Below, in pieces: positions 51,762 to 61,297 of a DNA stretch of 64,000 nucleotides. The stretch covers positions 3,749,237 through 3,813,236 of the forward strand of contig CP126123.1 in assembly GCA_030123605.1 (NCBI GenBank). The letters are read 5' to 3'. How positions within the stretch are numbered: the stretch's first letter is position 1; each line of letters begins with the position of its first letter. Both the position numbers and the translations under genes were made by a program. Under the pieces are notes generated by a model. It was given only the letters and a program-made list of their open reading frames with translations. It was not told the origin of the DNA and did no database searches. Source of the DNA: Nitrospira sp. Its GTDB lineage: Bacteria; Nitrospirota; Nitrospiria; Nitrospirales; Nitrospiraceae.

Positions 51762-52939
51762 GGAAGGTCTGATTAATTCACGTTTCCACTGACAAATTTG
51801 TTTCTGGGTTGGTCACCAGGGGGAATTCGGTGGGGATCCGCTGGACCAGAAGCCTATTCGTGGGGCTCCCCCGCCATCCGATGGCCCCCTGCGGCCAGGC
51901 GGCCCCACCTCCCTTACGTCCCCGCCAACAGACGCCGTCGGACCAGATACAGATTTGCCAAGCCGCAGCTGATGAAGAGCCAATTGGTATTCTTCCCGAG
52001 TCCGCGGTAGCGGACTTTCACCCACCCAAAGATCCGTTTGATCACCAAGAACGCATGCTCGACTTTGGCCCGGACTTTCGATTTCGTCCGGTTCTTCGCC
52101 CGGTCCTCCTCACTCAGGGGCCGATGCCGATGGGCCTTGGCCTGGATGAAACTCGTGGCCTCGGGGGCGTGTTGCTGAATCACGTCGCGTTGTCCGCTGT
52201 AGGCGGCATCGCCCCATACTCGCGTCTCCTGACCGTGCAACAGATCCGGCAACACCTGGCTGTCATGCACATTGGCCGCCGTGGCCGCCACCGAATGAAT
52301 CAGCTTGGTGCGGCTATCCACGCCAATATGGGCCTTCATGCCGAAGTACCACTGGTTGCCTTTCTTCGTCTGATGCATCTCCGGATCCCGCGCCTTGGTG
52401 CGATTCTTTGTCGAACTGAGGGCACTGATGAGGGTGGCATCCACGATGGTGCCCCGGCTGACCGTCACCCCCTGCGCAGCCAGATAGGTCCCGATCCGCG
52501 CAACGAGCTGTTCGCCCAACTGGTGGGCCTCCAAGAGATGCCGAAATTTGCAGATCGTGGTCTCATCCGGTACCGGCTCGCGGCCCAGATCAATCCCGAC
52601 GAACTGTCGCATCGCTCGCGAATCATACAGAGCCTCTTCCACCGCCGGGTCCGACAGATTGAACCACTGTTGCAGACAGTGGAGGCGCAGCATGCGTTCG
52701 ACTCCCACCGGTGGCCGCCCCGGCCCCTCGGCCTTCGGATAAACCGGCGCGATTGTCGCCGCCAGGTCCGCCCACGGCACGACGCGATTCATCTCGTCAA
52801 GAAACCGCTCCCGGCGGGTGAGCTTGCGGTACTGTTCAAACGACACGTCTGCAAACGTCTGTTGCGGCATGGGTGCGCCTCCTCATCAGTGCTGCGCTAC
52901 CCGTAGCACATCGGACAGAGAGAATAAATCAGAGATTCC
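51762..52939 (-). mobile_element. IS5-type insertion sequence, 1178 bp
   Basis: The element has imperfect terminal inverted repeats: GGAAGGTCTGATTAATTC at the left and GGAATCTCTGATTTATTC (reverse complement) at the right. A CTAG duplication flanks it. It encodes one transposase on the minus strand. The disrupted gene reads through in frame once the element is removed, so insertion seems recent. Confidence 0.92.
51914..52870 (-). CDS. IS5-family transposase
   Basis: The 318-residue protein is a DDE transposase. The catalytic residues lie in TIVDATLISA (D), WGDAAYSGQRD (D) and RAKVEHAFLVIKRIFG (E, with the Y/K-rich end typical of IS5). The N-terminal half has the IS5-type helical domain (FLDEMNRVVPWADL, RMLRLHCLQQWFNLSDPAVE). 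Length and frame are complete, so the element may still be active. Confidence 0.93.
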   Translation of the reverse strand: MPQQTFADVSFEQYRKLTRRERFLDEMNRVVPWADLAATIAPVYPKAEGPGRPPVGVERMLRLHCLQQWFNLSDPAVEEALYDSRAMRQFVGIDLGREPVPDETTICKFRHLLEAHQLGEQLVARIGTYLAAQGVTVSRGTIVDATLISALSSTKNRTKARDPEMHQTKKGNQWYFGMKAHIGVDSRTKLIHSVAATAANVHDSQVLPDLLHGQETRVWGDAAYSGQRDVIQQHAPEATSFIQAKAHRHRPLSEEDRAKNRTKSKVRAKVEHAFLVIKRIFGWVKVRYRGLGKNTNWLFISCGLANLYLVRRRLLAGT

Positions 52940-52943
52940 CTAG
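52940..52943. repeat. Target-site duplication CTAG, right
   Basis: Second copy of the 4-base duplication made by the IS insertion. Confidence 0.85.
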
Positions 52944-53138
52944 GTCTGCGCACGACGGGTAGTCTCGCCGCTTGACGTCCCACCAGGTCTTGCCGGTCCC
53001 GCTGTCGCTCGAAAACACGTCGCCGCTCGTGGGTTGCGCGCGCACGGTGCGCAGCGAAGTAGTCAAGGAAGAGACCACCAGTACCAGCGTGATGAGCGAC
53101 AAGAGGCGGTGTGCGGGTGGGGATCGACGATCGATCAC
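52944..53138 (-). pseudogene. N-terminal part of the secreted protein split by the IS element
   Basis: A GTG at 53138 opens VIDRRSPPAHRLL, a signal peptide (LLSLITLVLVVSSLTT), then PTSGDVFSSDSGTGKTWWDV and RDYPSCADL, where the IS begins. GDVFSSD is a copy of the DVF motif found in the proteins at 45228 and 55348. The start lies directly next to the stop (TGA, 53141-53143) of the fragment at 53141-53460. The rest of the gene is at 51069-51757. Confidence 0.75.
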
Positions 53139-53140
53139 AG

Positions 53141-53460
53141 TCAGCGAGCCCGACGGGCTTCGTACTTCGTGCTGTCCATCTCGGTGATTTCCATCACGCC
53201 CTCGGCGTTGAATTCGTACCACATCGTGCCGATCTGGCCCGATACTTCGTCGTAGAGCATGATTTGGCCGCTTGACGGCTCCGCCTTACGGCGACGTCCC
53301 CTTTGCTTGCCCTGCAGATATGTGGTTTCAGCGATCATCAAACCGTCGTTCGCTGCGACCAGTGTGTATCTTGAATCGGGCGAGATGATCAAGATCCAAC
53401 TCCGAGTGGGGTCAGATTGGACCCAATTCTTGGACCCCCGTCGATCCGGTTCGGCAAGCA
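53141..53460 (-). pseudogene. Truncated copy of the C-terminal domain of the 1080-residue TPR protein
   Basis: The frame reads NWVQSDPTRSWILIISPDSR, YTLVAANDGLMIAETTYLQG, EPSSGQIMLYDEVSGQIGTM and YEARRAR, ending at 53141. The intact protein at 57485 has the matching IHPDSTYTMVSSNDGSTIS, EPTSGQIMLYDEQSGQVGAM. There is no start codon with a ribosome site and a stop (TAG) precedes the conserved part, so this is a gene fragment. Confidence 0.65.
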
Positions 53461-53578
53461 GCTAAATTTGTTCTTTTCGGATTCATGTTAAATGACTTGC
53501 ACCGGCACTGCAGTCTGATCCGGCTCGGCGCGCGAGTATAATAGCGCTCCTCCTATGGGAGTGTTCTCAACAAAGTCA

Positions 53579-55351
53579 TCAATGTGACGCCTCAAGAGCT
53601 CGTCTTATGTGGATCCAGCCAAAGTGAATTAATGGTGCAAGCGTGTTCTCGACAACAGCAGCGCGATCGTCGTCGCTGAATTTCTTCCTCGGCGGTTCTT
53701 TAATTGCTGCACTGATAATCATGGGCAGTCTCTCATGCAGTGCTGCGGTGCGGAAATATGCTGGAAGATCTTCGTCAATGCAGGCGATGGTTTTGAAAAC
53801 GAGCCGTGTCTCTGCGCCTTCAAAGCTGACTCGCATGTCTCCATGTGAGTAATTGTTCAAAGAGTATTTTACGATGGTGTCATAATCTGGTTCATTAGAG
53901 AGTGCAAACCCACCACCCATCTTCTCGAATGCTTTGGTTGCGGTGTTTCGCGATTCATAGATTCTTATCGTGATGGCTTGCGTGGCTGCCTCGTTTGAAA
54001 TCTGGACCACCGCTCCTACACCTACCCGCTGTTCAGCGGCGTTAAGCCTCAATTCCTGTACGGACAACTCTTTCCACTGGTCAGGCCAATAATCGGGCTC
54101 TACAGCGAGTAATCGCTTGGCAAGGGCTTGGACAGAAGGGGACGATGGTGTCGAGGCGCCGGTCGATGGCTTATCGACGGGCTGAGTCTGGGGCATCGGT
54201 TGATGAGGCTTGCCCATATTGCCGAATTTCGACCAGACCGACCCTGTGTCACTGTTGCCTGCGACAGTTGTTCTCGGTCGCTCCTGCGTGCCGTGTAGCT
54301 CTGCGATGCGATCTTGATAACTTGCTCTCAGGCACGCCGCATCGCGGCATCGATTGCGATTGCTCAACCATGTGCGCTGAGTGTGCTTCAGCGCATCGGG
54401 ATCTGACGAACTACGTAGGCCTTGTCGGTATGCCGAGGCTAGGTCCTTGTCCAATGTAGCAAGTTGCTCATTGCCACAAATCATCCTTTCCACCGCGGTC
54501 TGGGTGCTGTTGCAATTCGAGCTCGTTCTCTCTGATATCGCTTTGTTGTCGGTGGGAGCTTGTATCGGCTCTTCATCATCCGGATAATGAGGTGCATAAA
54601 ACCAACTCGTGACTCCGTACATGGTTTTGGCTGTAAATATCCAGAGCACGCCCATGATGACGACGATGACACTTGTGTAAATCACCGACTTCTTTGGTGA
54701 CACGCTCATCATCGATGGAAGGCCACGAAAGAGCAGCCAGGCGCCCCAGATAGCGCCAACAAACAGTCCCGTGTTTCGCGGAGGAACGACATCGAACAAG
54801 CCTCTCATTTCCCAAGGGAGCCAGAATATACCGACTACCCATGCAGACGTTCCGACATACGCCGCCGTCCTGAATGCTTGGGTATAGTTCCGTTGGGCGC
54901 CAAAAACTCCCGCCAGCGCATTAATAACGAGGGCCATGATGAACGGCATGATTACGGAGTGGACGAACAAGGGAAGTATCAATGTCGGTATCGCTAGACC
55001 ACTCGGGCGTGGAGAGGCGACAATCTGGTTTGACACGCCATTGACTGCTCCTACGATGGGGATGCCAACAATCAAAGCATGGAGCAGATTGGCGGCGAGC
55101 ATGACTAGGACCAGCGGAATGACCCACTTGACAGTGACCGCCCGGATCGATTCCGATTCCTGTGAGATCGCGAGAAATTCTCTGGTCGGTGTGAACATCA
55201 GACGAAATGCTCGACTCAAGAGTTGTACGGCACGTTGAATGTGGCCTGTATTTATTGAACCATTCACCTCTTGTTCCTTTGTTTGTCCTCCCCTTGCCAT
55301 GAGCAGAGACAAAAAGAGGGGTGAGGTCGGTTTGATATTGTCATGGCTCAA
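53579..55351 (-). CDS. Membrane protein with Yip1-like and LprI-like domains
   Basis: The protein has up to 590 residues. Residues 60-270 contain five or so membrane segments (VIPLVLVMLAANLLHALIVG, FIMALVINALAGVFG, SVIYTSVIVVIMGVLWIF), like the Yip1 family. Residues about 285-355 match the LprI/DUF1311 domain: CNSTQTAVERMICGNEQLAT, LDKDLASAYRQGL, RTWLSNRNRCRDAACLRASY (four Cys). A Pro-rich linker leads to an unrecognised domain. A TTG start at 55351 overlaps the previous stop by four bases; an ATG at 55300 is also possible, and neither has a good ribosome site. LprI-like domains inhibit lysozyme or bind cell-wall ligands. Confidence 0.72.
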   Translation of the reverse strand: MSHDNIKPTSPLFLSLLMARGGQTKEQEVNGSINTGHIQRAVQLLSRAFRLMFTPTREFLAISQESESIRAVTVKWVIPLVLVMLAANLLHALIVGIPIVGAVNGVSNQIVASPRPSGLAIPTLILPLFVHSVIMPFIMALVINALAGVFGAQRNYTQAFRTAAYVGTSAWVVGIFWLPWEMRGLFDVVPPRNTGLFVGAIWGAWLLFRGLPSMMSVSPKKSVIYTSVIVVIMGVLWIFTAKTMYGVTSWFYAPHYPDDEEPIQAPTDNKAISERTSSNCNSTQTAVERMICGNEQLATLDKDLASAYRQGLRSSSDPDALKHTQRTWLSNRNRCRDAACLRASYQDRIAELHGTQERPRTTVAGNSDTGSVWSKFGNMGKPHQPMPQTQPVDKPSTGASTPSSPSVQALAKRLLAVEPDYWPDQWKELSVQELRLNAAEQRVGVGAVVQISNEAATQAITIRIYESRNTATKAFEKMGGGFALSNEPDYDTIVKYSLNNYSHGDMRVSFEGAETRLVFKTIACIDEDLPAYFRTAALHERLPMIISAAIKEPPRKKFSDDDRAAVVENTLAPLIHFGWIHIRRALEASH

Positions 55352-57480
55352 CGAGGATGCGATGTCGGTTGAGTCTGGTGTTGGCCACGCGGCTGACCAA
55401 ATGCGGTCTGGAACAATTCGATCTCGACTTGCGACATGTCGAAATATCCACTGGCATCACACATGAATTGCGGCGAAGAGGACTGCGCGTCGTAAATCAA
55501 TACTCTTGCTCCATTATTCCTGGCGTTCACGACATGCCGAACTCGCTCGAAGAGCTGGTTTCCGATCACTCTGTAAAACTTCCCCGGGTCCTCCTTGAAG
55601 AGTTGGCCATTCAGTTCTCGGTATGTCGCCCCACGCTCCCTTGGCGCGGCTCTGTCAGTGGGCTGGACCCGTTGAAGGCCGGTGAAGAAGACGAGTCCTC
55701 TGCTTCCAGGGTTTCGTAAAGCCTTCTCGATCTCTCCTCGATTGTGAATCTGTTGCTTTTGGTTTCTGCCGTAGTGCAACAGCAGTGTCTCATTGATGAC
55801 AGTTTCATCTGTGCCTCCGGGCTCGCATGAAGCCCAGTACTGAATGCGCTCGCCGGTCTCCTGTGTATAGTCTTCGGCGAGCGATACCCAAAAACAATTG
55901 CTGCTCATGTGCCCGCCCCTTGAGTCACGTGGGCAACCGCAATGAGGATCGAGAGAGCCCGGATTGCGCGGGCACGTTCGCACGGCCTGTTTATAGTCCC
56001 CGGAAGGGAGTCGCAGAATTCGTGACGCCAGGTCCGGTGCGGAATATTCCACCACCTGATGGAGATCGAGCTCCCAGCAGGGTGCGCTGATATGGGCGAC
56101 CTTGGGTACCGTGCGATAGGTCAACGATAGAGACCGAGGATAAATCTGGTGGCTGCTGTTGGGAGAGAAAGGTAACGGATCCGTACCTCCAGGAATTCGG
56201 ACAATCGCAGGACTATTATCCTGGAGCTGATAGATTTCAGCAATCTGGTCGCCCTCGGCGGTGACGTAGCGATACTGCGTTGTGCTATCACGAAAGGCGG
56301 TGATGGGCGAGCCGTACGTTATGACTTGCTGCACATGGAACCCTTTTTTTCTGAGATGAGACACGACCTTCTGTGCTTCTATGCCTCCCAAACTGTGGCC
56401 GGCTATGATCAGGTTGGCTTTTTTGTGTGGCAGTGACTCCATTGCGACCAATATCGCGTTCAAATAGGCGTCGAGTACGGCGATATTGGTGAACGCCATT
56501 CTCGCATCCACCAACGTGCTGGTGGCTCGGCCAAGCTTGAAGAGATCCAAACCTGAGAGCAAAACGAGATAGGTCGGTTCGGCAGCATTCTTAATGGGAA
56601 TGGTGGAAATTGGACCGATACTGCTCTTGTAGTTCTCGAACACCCAGACGGCCAGCTGCTGCAGGTTCCAGATTTTCTCACGAGGCTGCGTATCGATGTA
56701 GACACGATTGGATTTGTGTTCGGCAGGTTTGGGGCGTGGCGCTGAATTCGTCCCAAAGACATCGCCGGGTTGGCCTTCACCGGGCCTGGTGTGGAAAATA
56801 TCAGGTGGAGTCTTTCCCGTGGGGTCCGGTTTGGTTCGTATCTGGTCCGATCCCGACCCATAGGGCTGGTCCGATGACGCCTGGGGCTGTACGTCATCCG
56901 ATGGCGTCTTGTCTCCCTTCGTAGAGAAGACGTCGGATTGTGTCCCTGGATCGTTGCTGCCTGGCTTGTGCGTGGGACCAGGCGGCTGCGTCTGACCGTT
57001 ATCGTCACCCGTGCGAGAGAGAGGCGAAGATTTCGTCCTTGGTTGTGTTTGCGGATTGTCGCCGCCGGTTGCGAACCGATCTGCGCGAGGGTTCTGCCGG
57101 TTCGCCTGATTGAAACAGTCGATGAACGCACGTATTTTTTTGTCCCTGAGCCCGAACTGTTCGTTGGCCTGCTTACGCAGCGCGGTGGCCTGGCGACCAT
57201 CTAGGCCCGGTTGTCTCGCTGTTTCATCGAGAGCCAGCGCGGTGTTTTGTATGGCCTTGGCTTCGTTAAGGACCGAGAGGCAATGGCCCGACTTCTGTTT
57301 CGCTTCCGTGGAGTGGCCGTCATACCAGCGGTGCGCGTTGCCGACGGCGAAGCGATCGTATTCGCCGGAGGTGCTGAAGACGTCGGAAGTCGGTGGCGCA
57401 GGATGGGCGGACCACGCTATTAGCAACACCGACAGGAACAGAGAAGGAACAAGCCACTGTGCTGGCAGCCGACGCAACAT
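55348..57480 (-). CDS. Secreted lipase-like protein with a papain-fold toxin-like C-terminus
   Basis: The 710-residue protein has a signal peptide (to about 28) and a Pro-rich middle with four DVF-type motifs (SDVFSTS, SDVFSTK, PDIFHTR, GDVFGTN). Residues about 270-500 have a lipase-like alpha/beta-hydrolase core with GHS363LGGIEAQ. The C-terminal 190 residues resemble the papain-fold toxin: MSSNC529FWVSLAEDY, RGLVFFTGL, then RH649VVNARNNGARVLIYDAQ. Two enzymatic modules with an exported N-terminus suggest a toxin or effector. It ends overlapping the membrane protein gene, and the gene upstream is 4 bases away. Confidence 0.72.
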   Translation of the reverse strand: MLRRLPAQWLVPSLFLSVLLIAWSAHPAPPTSDVFSTSGEYDRFAVGNAHRWYDGHSTEAKQKSGHCLSVLNEAKAIQNTALALDETARQPGLDGRQATALRKQANEQFGLRDKKIRAFIDCFNQANRQNPRADRFATGGDNPQTQPRTKSSPLSRTGDDNGQTQPPGPTHKPGSNDPGTQSDVFSTKGDKTPSDDVQPQASSDQPYGSGSDQIRTKPDPTGKTPPDIFHTRPGEGQPGDVFGTNSAPRPKPAEHKSNRVYIDTQPREKIWNLQQLAVWVFENYKSSIGPISTIPIKNAAEPTYLVLLSGLDLFKLGRATSTLVDARMAFTNIAVLDAYLNAILVAMESLPHKKANLIIAGHSLGGIEAQKVVSHLRKKGFHVQQVITYGSPITAFRDSTTQYRYVTAEGDQIAEIYQLQDNSPAIVRIPGGTDPLPFSPNSSHQIYPRSLSLTYRTVPKVAHISAPCWELDLHQVVEYSAPDLASRILRLPSGDYKQAVRTCPRNPGSLDPHCGCPRDSRGGHMSSNCFWVSLAEDYTQETGERIQYWASCEPGGTDETVINETLLLHYGRNQKQQIHNRGEIEKALRNPGSRGLVFFTGLQRVQPTDRAAPRERGATYRELNGQLFKEDPGKFYRVIGNQLFERVRHVVNARNNGARVLIYDAQSSSPQFMCDASGYFDMSQVEIELFQTAFGQPRGQHQTQPTSHPR

Positions 57481-57484
57481 GAAT

Positions 57485-60400
57485 CTATCGCAACCGTTTG
57501 GTGATGTACTTTATGCCGCTCGCTCCGATCACCTGCATGGTGCCGTCGCCGGTGAACGCGTACGACATTGCGCCCACCTGTCCCGATTGCTCGTCGTAGA
57601 GCATGATCTGGCCGCTTGTCGGCTCTGACCTGTTTCGACGTCCCCGCTGGTTGCTCTGCAGGTAGGCGGTCCCGCTGATCGTCGAGCCATCGTTGGAGGA
57701 AACCATCGTATAGGTGGAATCGGGGTGAATCGTCAAGATTCTCTTTGGAGCCGACAGATCGTCCGGCGTCATCTCCCACCGGCCAATCAGGTTCGGGACG
57801 ATCCTCGCAAGGGGCGGGAGGCCTGATAGGCTCCGGCGCGCCAACATTCGTTGCCGTTCCGCATCCTGTTCGGCCTTTCGTGATGCGTTGCGCTCAGCCT
57901 GCTTGCGCGCGTACTCTTTTCGTTGCGCCTGTTCTTCCGCGAGGCGAGCTGTTTCCTCTGGCGTATCGGCGTATGGATCGTGGTAGGGAGGGGGAGGCAA
58001 ACGGAGCATGGCCATGTTGATGTCGTTGATGTCCTTGCGCAGGTGATCCGGCAGGTTGACTCCAGCCTCCCACAAGACCGCCCGTGTGCCTTCGACGTCG
58101 CCTTTCGCGATGAGTTCCTTGGCCAGCAGGATCTGTGCTTCCTGAGCCGGCAACCCGGCGAGGCCGCCGAAGTTGGTATGGCCGCTGCCGTCGCCGATTT
58201 TCGGCATGCCGGCCATCTTGAGCGGACCGAGCATGGCCGCCGAGCGGTAATGCTCGATCGATTCGTCGTGTTTCCCCATGGCGGAAAGAATCTTTCCCGC
58301 TTGCAAGTGGGCATCAGCCACGAACGTTGCGGCGTTCTTCGGTGTGACGACGACTGTGCCGCGATCGGGCTGCTGGTCCGGCCACATGGCGGTGAACATC
58401 TCCTGTGATTCAAACACCGGGCCCATCCGCTTCCCGTATCCGAGCACGGCCTGATAATGGGCGAGTGCTTCTTCCGGCTTGCGCTTCTCCTGAGCAAACC
58501 TGGCCAGGTGGAAGCGAGCCTGAAGCGCGAGGCCGAATTCCGACGCGTCACGGCCGAGTATCGTTCCTGTTTCTGGCTTCTGTTCATCCAATTGAAGGCG
58601 GGCTTCTTCCAGCGCGAGGGCCGTTCGAAAATGGATTGCGGCCTCCTCCTGCTTGTCGTCTGCTGCGGCAATCACTCCCAGGTAGGCGGGGATGCGGGCG
58701 TCTTGAGGATCGATCTGGGTTGCCCGCGTGAGGAAGCCCTTGGCTGCTTGCCAGGCGGTTTTTTCCGTGCTCTTCCAGGCCATGCGCAGGAGGGGCGCGA
58801 CGGTGGTCTGGAAGAGATTGGCGAAGACTACTTGCTGTTCTTCCGCCTTCCACTGTTGCCCCGTCCGGGCGTAGTGCTGAACCAGACGCTGTTGCGCCGG
58901 CAGCGACTTTGGGTTGAGCGTCACAGCCTGTTCGAAATAGGTTTGGGCTTGATCGGTCTTTCCGTCCCACAAGGCCAGATCGGCGAGCAGAAGGAATCCC
59001 TCGACCGTTCCTTTGGTCACGCTCGCGGCCTTTTCCATGGCAGCCCGAGCACGTCGGCGGAGTTCGGTGGCCGTTGCATCGAGTTGGCCGGCGCGCTGGA
59101 GATCGGCTTGCGAAGGTGGAATGCAGGTGGTGGTCGTCACGGTATAGACAATGCCGCCCCTGGTTTCCTCATGCGTTGAACCGGTGCAGCGCTCCTGCCT
59201 CAGGTTCCAGGCTTCGTTGGACATGTGATTCGCTCGTGCCGCGCGGAATCTTGCATAAAGCCCGAGCGCGTCGGGGTTGTTGCCGGCCAGGTTCAAAACC
59301 TGATCTGCCAGTTTCTCCGCCCGGTTGAAGTCGCCTAGCCCGGTGAGCGCGATCGCTTGTTGCCCCATCGCCCCGACGTGCTTGGCATTGAGAGACAGCG
59401 CGTGGTCTGCGATGTGAATAGCCCGCTGAAGCTCCTGCTCGCGGGACACTTGGAATCGATAGGGTTGAAGGGCGCGGCGCGGCTCGACCTGTTCACCACG
59501 GATCTCGGCTTCTTCGATGATGTAGGTTGCCAGGTCAACGAGTGCATCGGGATTCTTTGGGTTGTCTCGCACGGCTTCGTCGAGGACGCGCACTCGATCC
59601 TGGTAGATTTCCTCGTAGCGCAAACGTTGGCCGCCCTTGACCCGATGAAGTTTGGTCGCAATCTCGATCAACTGATCCATCGGCTTACCGGAATGTGCCG
59701 CTTCCTGCAGCTCGCCGAGATAGGTGTCCGCTGCGCCCTTGATTTTGTAGGAATGTAGTTCGCGTTCGACGGTCGATCGGGCGGATCGGGTCGAGAGCCA
59801 GCCGCCTATCTTTTTGTAGGTCTCGAGGTCCGCCGTCGTGCGTGGTTCATCGCCCATGCGGGCGGCCGCGGTAGCTCGGTCTCGATACGCATCGGGAAAA
59901 TCAGTTTTGAAGGTGAGTGCAATCGTGAATTCTCGCCGAGCCGTGGCCGGGCGACCGGCTTCGAGCCAAGCCTTTCCCGCCTGATAGTGCGCCTCCGGAT
60001 CTTCAGGGTTTGCTGCGAGGGCGCGTTCAACGTGGGCCATATTGCCCGGCGTCGCTTTGCTGCCCGGCGCCTGTTTCGCCCGGAGGACGCTGACCGAGGC
60101 AAGTTCGGGCCTCCGATAATTCTTTTCCGCAAAGAGTTGTCCGGCCTTGAGCATGGCCTGGTGCATCTGCGCATTCTTGCTGCCTGCGGGCGTTCCTCCC
60201 CCTCCGCGATCGACGGGCAATCGGAGATTCTGGTAATCCTGGCCGAGTTTATAGAGCATGAACGAACCATATTCTGTTGTGTAGTCGTCATGTCCCTGCG
60301 CAAGATGCCCCGGCAGGAGTACGACGACTGGACCTGAAGGAATTCCTCTGGGGCCTGCTCCCAAGACATGGTCTGGGACCGCCACCAGTCCGCTCATCGC

Positions 60401-60727
60401 TTCGGTGACGTGGATCCACAACTGTGGCTCGTGTCCGCGATAGCCCAGTTTTTCAGCCCGTTGCAGATCCTTGAGCGCCTTGGGGAAATCTTCCGCCAGC
60501 GTGTTGGCGACGCCGCGGGCGAGCACGATGTCAGGATTGTCTCCGGCCGCGTCGAGAGCCTTGGTCAAAGCGGCGACGGCGTCAGGCCAGCGTCCATCGT
60601 TCAGGGCATCCAGTCCATCCACATACGGTGTCAGGGCGTTGGATGGTATGGCGGCATGCGCAGGAAGCGGATTCGGCAAACACACCAGCAGCAGCGTCAG
60701 GGCCGAGGCAAAGGACCGCGAGGCCAT
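57485..60727 (-). CDS. Large exported TPR protein with a C-terminal beta-rich domain
   Basis: The 1080-residue protein starts at the ATG at 60727, with GGGAGG upstream and a signal peptide (ALTLLLVCLPNPLPAHA) directly after; an open frame extends further. TPR-like helical repeats fill residues 25-830 (DALNDGRWPDAVAALTKALD, PEAHYQAGKAWLEAGRPATA, ALALEEARLQLDEQ). The charged helix EETARLAEEQAQRKEYARKQ comes near 940. The last 110 residues form the domain seen again in the fragment at 53141-53460 (LIGRWEMTPDD, EPTSGQIMLYDEQSGQVG). It is the first gene of the minus-strand operon. A scaffold or periplasmic carrier role is plausible. Confidence 0.8.
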   Translation of the reverse strand: MASRSFASALTLLLVCLPNPLPAHAAIPSNALTPYVDGLDALNDGRWPDAVAALTKALDAAGDNPDIVLARGVANTLAEDFPKALKDLQRAEKLGYRGHEPQLWIHVTEAMSGLVAVPDHVLGAGPRGIPSGPVVVLLPGHLAQGHDDYTTEYGSFMLYKLGQDYQNLRLPVDRGGGGTPAGSKNAQMHQAMLKAGQLFAEKNYRRPELASVSVLRAKQAPGSKATPGNMAHVERALAANPEDPEAHYQAGKAWLEAGRPATARREFTIALTFKTDFPDAYRDRATAAARMGDEPRTTADLETYKKIGGWLSTRSARSTVERELHSYKIKGAADTYLGELQEAAHSGKPMDQLIEIATKLHRVKGGQRLRYEEIYQDRVRVLDEAVRDNPKNPDALVDLATYIIEEAEIRGEQVEPRRALQPYRFQVSREQELQRAIHIADHALSLNAKHVGAMGQQAIALTGLGDFNRAEKLADQVLNLAGNNPDALGLYARFRAARANHMSNEAWNLRQERCTGSTHEETRGGIVYTVTTTTCIPPSQADLQRAGQLDATATELRRRARAAMEKAASVTKGTVEGFLLLADLALWDGKTDQAQTYFEQAVTLNPKSLPAQQRLVQHYARTGQQWKAEEQQVVFANLFQTTVAPLLRMAWKSTEKTAWQAAKGFLTRATQIDPQDARIPAYLGVIAAADDKQEEAAIHFRTALALEEARLQLDEQKPETGTILGRDASEFGLALQARFHLARFAQEKRKPEEALAHYQAVLGYGKRMGPVFESQEMFTAMWPDQQPDRGTVVVTPKNAATFVADAHLQAGKILSAMGKHDESIEHYRSAAMLGPLKMAGMPKIGDGSGHTNFGGLAGLPAQEAQILLAKELIAKGDVEGTRAVLWEAGVNLPDHLRKDINDINMAMLRLPPPPYHDPYADTPEETARLAEEQAQRKEYARKQAERNASRKAEQDAERQRMLARRSLSGLPPLARIVPNLIGRWEMTPDDLSAPKRILTIHPDSTYTMVSSNDGSTISGTAYLQSNQRGRRNRSEPTSGQIMLYDEQSGQVGAMSYAFTGDGTMQVIGASGIKYITKRLR

Positions 60728-61037
60728 GGAGGACCTCCCTCGTGAGGGGGAACCGCACGATGCTCCGGCCTGTCTGTGCGTCGGCGGAAAAGGCCTCACA
60801 GCTTACAGGTCGATTCCGATTCAATCAAGAGGGTGGTGCAACCATTCGACCATGTGGTACGAAGGCTCCGCTCCCCTGTTCATCGATAGAAAAGACGGCC
60901 GGTTTTCCGTAAGGATGGGTACAGGCTCAAACGAACGCATCGCACGTTCGCGGATTAACAAAGGTCATACGCAGTGTCTGTCGGCGAAACGCGGACGATG
61001 GCGTTTCGTGTCCTAATCGACAGGGGGAGAGGGCTGC

Positions 61038-61053
61038 TGCCGACTAATCGGCA
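61038..61053. promoter_or_regulatory. Palindrome TGCCGA-N4-TCGGCA
   Basis: A perfect 6-4-6 inverted repeat (spacer CTAA). Its centre is 18 bases from that of the next palindrome, which has the same GCCGA arms. Possible operator for the STAS-RND operon, 245 bases upstream. Confidence 0.45.
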
Positions 61054-61056
61054 CAT

Positions 61057-61070
61057 GCCGAACGTTCGGC
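61057..61070. promoter_or_regulatory. Palindrome GCCGA-N4-TCGGC, second copy
   Basis: GCCGAACGTTCGGC is a perfect 14-base palindrome beginning three bases after the first copy ends. Confidence 0.45.
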
Positions 61071-61297
61071 GGCTACCTGTCGGCATCGCGCGACTAGTGT
61101 TCCCCATCGCTTGGTCCTATCCAAAGCAATCCCGCGAGCTTACGATCCGAGCACTATTCAGACCATCGTGACGAAATATGGAACGATCATTGCTATCTCT
61201 CGTCGTGGCATGCGGAGTGAGGACTGTTGGGGTCTCGAAAGTCCCTGGTCGCCTGCAACCGAGGGATGGACAGATCATCGGAGACTGAGGCGCTGCT

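Larger units (their letters stand above)
60728..61297. promoter_or_regulatory. Divergent regulatory region between the TPR and RND operons
   Basis: This 570-base gap has no convincing gene. It contains two adjacent palindromes of the form GCCGA-N4-TCGGC, listed separately, and an inverted repeat CGAACG-N7-CGTTCG at about 60930-60948. Confidence 0.5.
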
